From assembly GCA_963722495.1 (NCBI GenBank), contig CAVRND010000002.1, positions 36,152-100,151 of the forward strand: a stretch of 64,000 bases of DNA. Direction: 5' to 3'. Made by a program: the position numbers and the translations under genes. Below are positions 28,015-36,182 of this stretch, in pieces (the first letter of the stretch is position 1; each line of letters begins with the position of its first letter). The notes beneath the pieces are model-generated. The model was not told the DNA's origin, did not search any database, and saw only the letters and a program-made list of their open reading frames with translations. The stretch is from Hyphomicrobium_A sp963722495 (GTDB lineage: Bacteria; Pseudomonadota; Alphaproteobacteria; Rhizobiales; Hyphomicrobiaceae).

Positions 28015-29373
28015 ATGTTTCAATTGTCAGATCTATTGACGTTAAAGCCGCGTGCGAACGTCATGGCGACGGACGCGCCGGCGCGAGCGCGGCCGTTCAT
28101 ACTGAAACGCGCCGTAAATGAGCTTGCGCGCCGCTATATCGAATACCATGCGCATGCGCAGCGAAAGATCTGGGCCGCGGCCGTAATCGGCGTGTTCGGC
28201 TTCCCGATTTTCTACATGGCGTGGACGTACGTTCTGCCGCAGCCCTACGACAGCTTGACGCTGCGCGGGATTGGCACAGGACTTTGCCTGGTTCTGGCGC
28301 TCACTCGATGGTGGCCCGTGGCCTGGCGGCGCTACATCGTCCCGTTCTCCTACTTTACGTTCCTGTACTGCCTGCCGTTCTTCTTCACGCTGCTGCTGCT
28401 GCTCAACGGCAGCAACGCTACGTGGGAGATGTCGACCCTGGCCGCGCTGATTTACGTCGTGCTGCTCTATGACCTGGTCAATGCCATCGTGGTTCTGGTC
28501 GTCGGCTCTCTCGCCGCCATTGGCACCTATCTCCTGATCAGCAACGGCGCGCCCATCCCGGAGGGGTATTGGACGACGTTGCCGATTCTTATCTTCGCGC
28601 TTACCGGGTTCCTTGGTCTGGCCTACGGCGACAACGTCATTGCGCGCGAGAAGCTCAAGGCCGCCGCCTCGCTGGCCAGCCAGGTTGCGCACGAATGCCG
28701 CACGCCGCTGACCGGCATACGTTTCGAGGCCGACGGCTGCGAGCGCCTGCTGGCGCGACTGCCCGATTCAGCCATTCGCGACAAGCTGACGGCTTCACAC
28801 CGTCGCGTGCGTCAGCACATAACCGCGGCAAACTCGGTGATCGATCTATTGCTCACTAACGTCGCGCAGCACCACCGCAATGCCCCGACGGCCGAGCTGC
28901 ATAACATGAGCAAAATCGTGTCGATGGCGCTTGAGCGATACAGCTTCAAGTCGGACCAGCGCGGCATCGTGCGTACGGAGTTGACGCAAGACTTCCAGTT
29001 CCGCGGATCGGACCTGTTGATGACGCACGTGCTGTTCAATCTGCTGAAGAACGGTCTGCGTGCGATCGAGGCGCGCGACGGCAAAGATAATTTCCTGTCG
29101 ATCGAGTTGCGTCGCGGCCGCGACATCAACTCCATCGTCATTACCGACACCGGCGAGGGCATTCCGCCGGAAATCTTGAACTATGTGTTCATTCCGTTCG
29201 TGTCGGCGCAGCGCCCAGGCGTCGGTACCGGGCTCGGCCTGTCATTCTGCCGGATGATTATTGAAGGCGCTGGCGGGACGATCTCGTGCCGGTCGACGGT
29301 CGGCGTCGGGACCAGCTTCACCATTGAGCTTCCGGCGGTGCAGCCAGCTATTGAGAATGCGGCTGCGGCCTAG
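28015..29373 (+). CDS. lqsS: CqsS/LqsS-like six-helix sensor histidine kinase
   Basis: 452 residues. Six membrane helices between residues about 52 and 205 (IWAAAVIGVFGFPIFYMAW; LRGIGTGLCLVLALTRWW; YIVPFSYFTFLYCLPFFFTLLLLL; MSTLAALIYVVLLYDLVN; AIVVLVVGSLAAIGTYLL; LPILIFALTGFLGLAYG) form a sensor with almost no periplasmic domain, as in CqsS and LqsS. The H box is ASQVAHECRTPLTG with His226; N box LFNLLKNGLRAI; G boxes DTGEGIP and GTGLGLSFC. No receiver domain is attached, resembling LqsS rather than Vibrio CqsS. The 3' end overlaps the convergent cqsA-like frame as sequenced. Confidence 0.85.
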   Translation: MFQLSDLLTLKPRANVMATDAPARARPFILKRAVNELARRYIEYHAHAQRKIWAAAVIGVFGFPIFYMAWTYVLPQPYDSLTLRGIGTGLCLVLALTRWWPVAWRRYIVPFSYFTFLYCLPFFFTLLLLLNGSNATWEMSTLAALIYVVLLYDLVNAIVVLVVGSLAAIGTYLLISNGAPIPEGYWTTLPILIFALTGFLGLAYGDNVIAREKLKAAASLASQVAHECRTPLTGIRFEADGCERLLARLPDSAIRDKLTASHRRVRQHITAANSVIDLLLTNVAQHHRNAPTAELHNMSKIVSMALERYSFKSDQRGIVRTELTQDFQFRGSDLLMTHVLFNLLKNGLRAIEARDGKDNFLSIELRRGRDINSIVITDTGEGIPPEILNYVFIPFVSAQRPGVGTGLGLSFCRMIIEGAGGTISCRSTVGVGTSFTIELPAVQPAIENAAAA

Positions 29374-30678
29374 GCGCGAGTCCGATTTTGCCTGCTTTTT
29401 GGCTATTTGCGCGGTGCCCGCCCCGCCCGCGAGTTTGCGCTTGGTGGAGCGCCATTCGGACATGCCAACCTCTTCGCGGATCTCGTCGCACACCGCGAGG
29501 ATGCGGTCGAGCTCGCGGCGGCTGAGCCCGCAGTTCACGGTGAAGCGGATGATGCAGCGTTTGTCGGGCGTTGCCGGCGGGAAGAAGATGGCGCCGAACA
29601 CGCCGCGCTTCTCCAGTGCGTCACGCAGGATCGTCGCCTGGCGGATGTCGCCGGGCTCGAGCCCGATGATTTGCGCCTTTGACGCGGAGACGTTGTAGCC
29701 GAGCGCGTCGAGACCCTGCTTCAGGTAGGCGTGATTGGCGTGCAGCTTGTCGCGCCTCCAATCCTCCTTCTCGAAGATGTCCAGCACGGCGTCGAAGCCG
29801 GCGACCTCGTGCTGCATGACGGAGGTGCTGAAAATGGTCGGCAGGGATTCGTAGCGGAAGTATTCGATGTTGCGACGAGACGAGACGACGAAGCCACCAC
29901 GGCTGGCGACGGCCTTGGACAGTCCGACGGTCCGAAAGTGTACGCGCTCGGCAAGGCCAGCTGCGACGCAGAGTCCGGCACCGTTGGGCCCGTGCGCCCC
30001 GAATGAGTGCGTTTCGTCGACGATCAGCGCGGCGCCATGGCGCTCGCATACCTCAACGAGCTCGGCGAGCGGGGCCATGTTTCCGTCGGTGCTGTAGAGG
30101 GCATCAACGGCAATAAGTCCGGGGCCGTGCTGGGCCAGCATGCGATCGAGCGACTGTGGATCGTTGTGACGGAACAGTACCGGCCGCGCGCCGGCGCTCA
30201 CGACGCCCTCGTGCAGCGAGATGTGCGCTTTCATGTCGAGATAGACGGGGCTGCCACGCGTCGCAAACGACTGGATGAGGCCCACGTTGGCGGTGTAGCC
30301 CGATGAGCAGACGACGCAATCCTCGGCCAGCATCAGGGCCGCGACGCGCTGTTCGAAGTCACGCGTGATGTCGCGCTCGTGGTGCACCCATACGCGAGAA
30401 ACGGCGTCGCCGTGCCCGCCGGCACGCAGCGCGGCGATTTCGCTGTCGATGACATGCGGATGCCCCGCGAGACAGAGATAGTCGTTGCTGCGGACTTTGA
30501 TGTCGCCGTCGCGCGGTGTGCGGCCCTGCAAGGGATGGCGGCCCTGCCACAACTCGACCTTGCGGCGAACATGATAATCATCGACGCGAGCACGGATGAA
30601 CTCCGGCTCCGATAGAACCGACGCTTCCTGCCTCTTGAAATTGGTTCGCTTATCGGCGACGCGAAACAGCACTGACAA
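29242..30678 (-). CDS. cqsA: CqsA/LqsA-like alpha-hydroxyketone autoinducer synthase (PLP-dependent)
   Basis: Alpha-oxoamine synthase family, fold type I aminotransferase. Close to Vibrio CqsA along its length: SNDYLCLAGHP, CVVCSSGYTANVGLIQS, YLDMKAHISLHEG, RHNDPQSLDRMLAQHGPG, VDALYSTDGNMAPL, IVDETHSFGAHGPNGAGL and GLSKAVASRGGF with PLP Lys255; ending EVGMSEWRSTKR. CqsA makes the CAI-1 precursor from an acyl-CoA and SAM or an amino-acid-derived amine. The HGPG/DALYST and THSFGAHGP blocks favour CqsA over BioF, Kbl or HemA. The start codon is TTG or GTG (30678/30672). The last ~55 codons overlap the kinase; loss of one G from GGGG near 29420 would end it at 29403. Confidence 0.85.
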   Translation of the reverse strand: MSVLFRVADKRTNFKRQEASVLSEPEFIRARVDDYHVRRKVELWQGRHPLQGRTPRDGDIKVRSNDYLCLAGHPHVIDSEIAALRAGGHGDAVSRVWVHHERDITRDFEQRVAALMLAEDCVVCSSGYTANVGLIQSFATRGSPVYLDMKAHISLHEGVVSAGARPVLFRHNDPQSLDRMLAQHGPGLIAVDALYSTDGNMAPLAELVEVCERHGAALIVDETHSFGAHGPNGAGLCVAAGLAERVHFRTVGLSKAVASRGGFVVSSRRNIEYFRYESLPTIFSTSVMQHEVAGFDAVLDIFEKEDWRRDKLHANHAYLKQGLDALGYNVSASKAQIIGLEPGDIRQATILRDALEKRGVFGAIFFPPATPDKRCIIRFTVNCGLSRRELDRILAVCDEIREEVGMSEWRSTKRKLAGGAGTAQIAKKQAKSDSRLGRSRILNSWLHRRKLNGEAGPDADRRPARDRPASAFNNHPAE

Positions 30679-30731
30679 ACCCCACGCTTAATGAGACCTT
30701 AATTAACGAGAAGAAAAGGTTAACTTCAATT

Positions 30732-30820
30732 CAATTCAGCTGTACGACAGCGGATCTCAAACAAAGATCGCGCTTCGTTCGCTTGCAGTTGCATCTTTAG
30801 ATGCTATTCAAGCTGAATTG
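30732..30820. promoter_or_regulatory. AT-rich upstream region of cqsA with 10-bp inverted repeat
   Basis: The 323-bp gap 30679-31001 between cqsA and the GST gene is far more AT-rich than its surroundings. Perfect arms CAATTCAGCT (30732-30741) and AGCTGAATTG (30811-30820) are 69 bases apart, with GCATCT-TT-AGATGC between them and a TTAATTAA tract nearer the start. Likely the cqsA control region; whether the arms are paired operators or part of an RNA cannot be decided by eye. Confidence 0.45.
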
Positions 30821-30915
30821 GGACCGCCGTTAAAAGATAATTAACAAATGCCGCCATGCAAGGAGTCCGCGGGGCTCTGCGGCGAAAAGCATCAATCGGT
30901 AGGCGGAAAGAAATG

Positions 30916-30937
30916 CGACTACCCGCGCGGGTAGTCG
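30916..30937 (-). terminator. Perfect 22-bp palindrome after GST gene
   Basis: The perfect palindrome has half-site CGACTACCCGC and its exact complement, lying 65 bases beyond the GST stop. On the minus strand it is followed by the T-rich GCATTTCTTT, so it may end the GST transcript. A dimeric regulator site for cqsA, 240 bases downstream, is the alternative. Confidence 0.4.
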
Positions 30938-31001
30938 AAGCGCGACAAAGGGGCTATCGGGCTATCGCCGGTCGCGTAAGGCGCGCGTTACTACGCAAAA
31001 C

Positions 31002-31655
31002 TCAGAACTCGACGTCGAGCTCCTCAAGCTCTTCGGGCTCGAGCTTGGCCGCCTCGGTCCATTCGACCATCGCCGGCCAATTAGAGATTGTCTCGCAATA
31101 TCCGGCACAGTCGCTATCGAGCTTCACGTCATAGGTGAGGAAGCGCGTTGCCATCGGCGCATACATGGCATCGGCCAGCGAAATGCCGCCGAACAGGTAC
31201 GGGCCGCCGTAGGTATCGAGACATTCGCGCCAGATCGTGCAGACGCGCTCAATGTCCCCTTGGGCGCCTGTCCATACCGAAAAGCCCGGAAAATGCGCCT
31301 TGAGGTTCATCGGCAGCGCCGAGCGCAGATTATGGAAGCCGGAGTGCATCTCGCCGGCCACCGCGCGGCAGTGGGCCCTGGGGCCAAGGTCCTTGGGCAG
31401 TATGCCCGCCTCGGGGTTTATCTCGGCCAGGTACTCGGCGATGGCCAGGGTGTCCCACACCTTGACGTCGTTGTGTACCAGGCATGGCACCAGGAAGGAC
31501 GGCGACAGCAGCAGCAGCTCGGCCCGGGTCGAGGGATCGTCGGATGACATCACCTCTTCATGGAAGTCGAGACCGGCCATTTTGCAGAGCAGCCAGCCGC
31601 GCAGGGACCAGGACGAATAGTTCTTGCTGCTGATGGTAAGTACGGCCGTTGCCAT
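31002..31655 (-). CDS. Glutathione S-transferase family protein
   Basis: 217 residues. Thioredoxin-like N-terminal domain SSKNYSSWSLRGWLLCKMAGLDF (Ser-rich GSH site, YfcF/zeta-like), then SPSFLVPCLVHNDVKVWDTLAIAEYLAE with the cis-Pro and the Ser/Asp-type GSH contact replaced by DT. Helical C-terminal domain with GGISLADAMYAPMATRF. Substrate unknown. The acidic tail EPEELEELDVEF is typical of alphaproteobacterial members. Confidence 0.85.
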   Translation of the reverse strand: MATAVLTISSKNYSSWSLRGWLLCKMAGLDFHEEVMSSDDPSTRAELLLLSPSFLVPCLVHNDVKVWDTLAIAEYLAEINPEAGILPKDLGPRAHCRAVAGEMHSGFHNLRSALPMNLKAHFPGFSVWTGAQGDIERVCTIWRECLDTYGGPYLFGGISLADAMYAPMATRFLTYDVKLDSDCAGYCETISNWPAMVEWTEAAKLEPEELEELDVEF

Positions 31656-31811
31656 TCTGCCTGTCCTCGATCGCCCGCCCGCCGGGGTCCCGGTGGAGGT
31701 GTTGCAAAAAAACGCTCGCTCACCGCCCTAGGATGCACTAGCGTTTGTGCACCGCACAATAGGCTGATGCAAAGTTTCGGCCTGCTGCGGGGCTCCGCTG
31801 AATGAGACTAG

Positions 31812-33026
31812 ATGCTCTATCTCGCCTATCAAGCCCACAACGACCTGATCGAGCCGGCCAAGACCTTGGCCCGCCAGTCGCTGGAAATGCTCGGTGCCTG
31901 GGGCGTCCAGTCGAATGTCCCGGTCGTTCGCAATCTATCCGCCGCTTATGAGCTGATTGCCCGCGCCGGGCTCACGCACGCGCGTCCCGATTACGCCATC
32001 CCGGCCGTCACGGTCGGCAACCGCGAGGTCGAGGTCACCGAAGTCCCAGTGCTGACGCTGCCCTTCGGTACGTTGTTGCGGTTCAAGAAAGACATCGACA
32101 TCGAGCAGCCGCGCGTGCTCGTGGTGGCGCCTCTGTCGGGCCACTTCGCCACGCTGCTGCGCAATACCGTACGCACGCTATTGCCGGATCACGACGTCTA
32201 CATCACCGATTGGCACAATGCGCGCGACGTACCGCTCGACGCGGGCGCCTTCGGTTTCGACGACTACGTCGACTATCTCATCAAGTTCATGGAGACGCTG
32301 GGTACCGGCGCGCATCTCGTGGCGGTCTGCCAGCCCTGCGTCCAAGCGCTTGCCGCCGTTGCGATCATGGCCGCCGACGGCAACCCCGCGCAGCCCGCTA
32401 GCATGACGCTGATGGCGGGGCCCATCGACACCCGCGTCAACCCTACCAAGGTCAACAAGCTTGCGACCAGCAAGCCGATGAGCTGGTTCGAGCGCAATCT
32501 CATTGCCCGCGTGCCGTGGAAGTATCCGGGCTCCGGCCGCCAAGTCTACCCGGGCTTCGTTCAGCTGACGGCGTTCGTGTCGATGAACGTCAACCGGCAC
32601 TACAATGCTCACCAAGAGCTCTACGAGCACCTGCGCAACGGCGAGCACGAGAAGGCGCAGACCATCAAGGCGTTCTACGACGAGTATTTCGCCGTGCTGG
32701 ATTTGGCGGCCGAGTTTTATCTCGAGACCGTCAGCTGGGTGTTCCAGGAATCGCGGCTTCCGAAAGGCGAACTGACGTTTCGCGGCCAGCCGGTCGATCT
32801 CAAGGCCATCCGCAAGACGGCGATGCTAACCGTGGAAGGCGAGCGCGACGACATTTGCGCGCTCGGCCAGACGGCGGCGGCGCACGATCTGTGCACCAGC
32901 CTGCGGCCGCATATGAAGCGGCATCACATGCAGGCCGGCGTCGGCCACTACGGCGTGTTCAGCGGCCGCAAGTGGGACGGCCAGATCTACCCGATCGTGC
33001 GCAATCTCATTCTGGCCAGCGACTAG
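31812..33026 (+). CDS. phaZ: Intracellular poly(3-hydroxybutyrate) depolymerase
   Basis: 404 residues. PHB_depo_C family (PF06850) with N-terminal MLYLAYQAHNDLIEP. The lipase box is replaced by AVCQPCVQALAA, giving a Cys nucleophile as in intracellular depolymerases of Cupriavidus and Rhodospirillum. PRVLVVAPLSGHFATLLRNTV, ITDWHNARDVPL, SMTLMAGPIDTRVNPT and HHMQAGVGHYGVFSGRKW (catalytic His) are present. Mobilises intracellular PHB granules, so the organism probably stores PHB. Intact. Confidence 0.92.
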   Translation: MLYLAYQAHNDLIEPAKTLARQSLEMLGAWGVQSNVPVVRNLSAAYELIARAGLTHARPDYAIPAVTVGNREVEVTEVPVLTLPFGTLLRFKKDIDIEQPRVLVVAPLSGHFATLLRNTVRTLLPDHDVYITDWHNARDVPLDAGAFGFDDYVDYLIKFMETLGTGAHLVAVCQPCVQALAAVAIMAADGNPAQPASMTLMAGPIDTRVNPTKVNKLATSKPMSWFERNLIARVPWKYPGSGRQVYPGFVQLTAFVSMNVNRHYNAHQELYEHLRNGEHEKAQTIKAFYDEYFAVLDLAAEFYLETVSWVFQESRLPKGELTFRGQPVDLKAIRKTAMLTVEGERDDICALGQTAAAHDLCTSLRPHMKRHHMQAGVGHYGVFSGRKWDGQIYPIVRNLILASD

Positions 33027-33061
33027 CGTCCCGCGTCGTCGCAGGCGGCAGATGAGCCGCC

Positions 33062-33181
33062 ATGTCTGACAATATTGGTCGGCCTGTCCTTGGCGCCCAG
33101 AAAACCGTCAAATCTGCACGCGAGCTGGCGCGCAGACAGCGACAGCTAGAATCGGTACCACATGGCCGGCGCGTGTGGTGA
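33062..33181 (+). CDS. Possible 39-residue peptide upstream of mutS
   Basis: The ATG at 33062 opens 39 codons (MSDNIGRPVLGAQKTVKSAR ... HGRRVW) ending TGA 33179-33181, in the 226-bp gap between phaZ and mutS. Composition is protein-like, basic and helical, and GCCGCC rather than a strong ribosome site precedes it. No family recognised. Could equally be chance. Confidence 0.22.
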   Translation: MSDNIGRPVLGAQKTVKSARELARRQRQLESVPHGRRVW

Positions 33182-33252
33182 CCCCGGTGGGCGGGGCGAC
33201 TATCGCTGATGCAGCCGCTGCAAAGCGCATGGGAAGTGGGGGACGGCCGCCG

Positions 33253-36134
33253 ATGGCGGGTAAACGGACACGAGCCAAACAAGCTGCGCCGCCGGTGGAT
33301 GAGCCCATCGATCCGCCCGCCGAGGAGCGCGCGGTCGATGAGGCGTGGGTGGCGGAAACAGCTGAGCAGTCGCCGAACCTGCCGGCCGTGCCTGCGCCGG
33401 TCGGCGAGGCCTCCCCCTCCATGGCGCAGTTCCTGGAGATCAAGACGGCCAATCCGGACAGCCTGCTCTGGTACCGCATGGGCGATTTCTACGAGCTGTT
33501 CTTCGACGACGCGGTCGCGGCTTCGGCGACGCTCGGCATCGTGCTGACCAAGCGCGGCAAGCACCTGGGGCAGGACATCCCCATGTGCGGCGTGCCGATC
33601 CATCGCGCCGACGAATACCTGCAGCGGTTGATCAAGGCTGGCCATCGCGTTGCCGTTGCCGAGCAGCTGGAGGATCCGGCTGAGGCGCGCAAGCGCGGCG
33701 CCAAGGCAGTCGTGCGCCGCGATGTCGTGCGCCTTGTCACTCCTGGCACGATCACCGAGGAAACGCTGCTCGATTCCAAGGCGCGCAATTATCTCACCGC
33801 GCTGTTTCGCGCCGGAGGTGAGCGGCGAGGGAGCCGTGCTGCATCCCGAACGCCGCGCTGGGATTGGCCTCGATCGACATCTCGACCGGCGAGTTCGAGG
33901 TGGGAGAGGTCACGGGCGCCGACTTGCCGGGCGAGCTGGCACGGCTGTCGCCCGGCGAGGTGATCGTCCCGGACGCGCTGCTGGCCGACGCGGAGCTGCG
34001 GGCGTGGATCGCGCGCGTCGGCGCCTCGGCGACGCCCGTGCCCGGCGCCTACTTCGACAGCCTCGCCGGCGAGACCAATCTCAAGAAGCAACTGAAGGTT
34101 TCCGAGCTGGGTGGCTTCGGCAGCTTCACGCGGCCGGAACTGGCGGCCATCGGGGCGGCGCTCAAATACGTCGAACTGACGCAAATGGGTCGCGCGCCGG
34201 TCCTGCGCGCGCCGAAGCGCTCCGGTTCCGACGCCATTCTGCTCATCGATGCCGCGAGCCGCGCCAGTCTCGAATTGGTGCGCTCCGTCTCGGGCGAGAA
34301 GCAGGGCAGCCTGCTCGCCGCTATCGATCGCACCGTGACGGGTGCCGGCGCACGCGAGCTGGCAGCGCGGCTGGCGAGCCCGCTGCGCGACGTGACGCGC
34401 ATCAATTGCCGGCTCGATGCCGTCGGCTTTCTCATCGATCAGGAGACGCTGCGCAGCGATCTGCGCGCGGCGCTCAAGTCGGCGCCGGACATCGCCCGTG
34501 CGGTGTCTCGCCTCGGTTTCGGGCGCGGCTCGCCGCGCGATCTGGCGGCGGTGCGCGATGGGCTGGCCGCGGCGCTGCGTTGCGCGGACCTGCTGGCCAG
34601 CGAAGGCGCCGGGATGGGCCTCCCCGAGGAGCTGGGCCGCATATCGGGCGAGCTGCACGCGGTCGATAGCGCCCTAGGCGCGGCGCTGGCGGCGGCGCTC
34701 GTCGACGATCCGCCGCACCTCAAGCGCGACGGCGGCTTCGTGCGTCAGGGCTATCGGCCGGAGCTCGACGAGGCCCGCCGCCTGAAGGAAGACGGGCGCG
34801 GCGTGATGGCCGGGCTGGAGGCGCAATACGTCGAGCGCACCGGCGTAAAATCGCTGAAGGTGCGCCACAACAACATCCTCGGCTTCTTCATCGAGGTGAC
34901 GCAGGGCAACGCCAAGCCGCTGCTGGAAGCGCCGCTCTCGGACGAGTTCCGTCACCGACAGACGATGGCCAATGCCGTGCGTTTCTCGACCGTCGAGCTG
35001 ATCGACATCGAGGGGCGCATCGCTTCCGCCACCGAACGCGCGCTGAGCCTGGAGCAGGACATCTTCGCCGAGCTGGCAACGGCCATCGAGCGCGAGCACC
35101 GCGGGCTCGGCCGCATCGCTGCCGCGCTCGCCGAGCTCGACGCCACGGCCGGTCTCGCCGAGCTGGCGCGCGCCGAGAGCTACACGCGTCCCGTTGTCGA
35201 CGGCAGCCAGGTATTCGAGATCAGAGGCGGGCGACACCCGGTCGTCGAGCAGGCGCTGAAAGCGGCCAAGGCCGGCGCCTTCATCGAGAACGATTGCGTC
35301 CTCGGCGCTGATGAAGCTGCGGCGGGCGAGGACACCGCCGACGGGCGCATCTGGCTCGTCACCGGCCCTAACATGGCGGGCAAGTCGACGTTCCTGCGCC
35401 AGAACGCGCTCATCGCCGTCCTCGCGCAGATGGGCTCGTACGTGCCGGCGCGGTCGGCGACCATCGGCGCGCTCGACCGCCTGTTCAGCCGCGTCGGCGC
35501 CTCCGATGATCTGGCGCGCGGCCGCTCGACCTTCATGGTCGAGATGGTCGAGACGGCGGCGATCCTCAACCAGGCGAGCGACCGCTCGCTGGTCATTCTC
35601 GACGAGATCGGCCGCGGCACGGCCACCTTCGACGGACTGTCGATCGCCTGGGCGACGGTCGAGTTCCTGCACGATGTGCTGGGCACCCGCGCACTGTTCG
35701 CCACGCACTATCACGAGCTCACCGCCCTCGCCCGCCGTCTCGCCGGGGTCGCCAACGTGACCATCGACGTGCGCGAATGGCACGACGAGATCGTCTTCCT
35801 GCACAAGGTGAAGCCCGGCGCCGCCGATCGCTCGTATGGTATCCAGGTTGCTAAGCTGGCCGGTCTGCCGGATCAGGTCGTCGGGCGGGCGCGCGAGGTG
35901 CTGACGCTGCTCGAGAAGACCGAGAGCCGCAAGAACGCCCGCAACGGCGGTCTCGACGAGTTGCCTCTGTTTGCGGTAAGCCGCACGACGGCTCCTGCCG
36001 AGCCTGCCGGTCCCTCGCCCGTCGAGAAGGCCGTCGATGCTTTGAAGCCGGACGACCTGAGCCCGCGCGCCGCGCTCGACGCCGTCTATCGCCTCAAGGC
36101 GTTGCGCCAGGGCGGCTCGGAGCCGGAACGCTAA
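33253..36134 (+). CDS. mutS: DNA mismatch repair protein MutS, two frameshifts
   Basis: About 960 residues from ATG 33253 (MAGKRTRAKQAA); an ATG at 33229 is also possible. Domain I opens PSMAQFLEIKTANPDSLLWYRMGDFYELFFDDA with the Phe-x-Glu mismatch probe. The C-terminal ATPase has TGPNMAGKSTFL, SRVGASDDLARGRSTFMVEM and DEIGRGTATFDG. Two +1 errors near 33822 and 33852 separate ...LTALFRA from EVSGEGAVLHP and then NAALGLASIDISTGEFEV. A disordered ~45-residue N-terminal extension precedes domain I, longer than in E. coli. First gene of the mutS-glnD-murJ-trpS order. Confidence 0.95.
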
Positions 36135-36182
36135 TTAATAGGACCGCGGTTAGGGCGTTGGAGAGCATCGCCTAAAGGCAGC

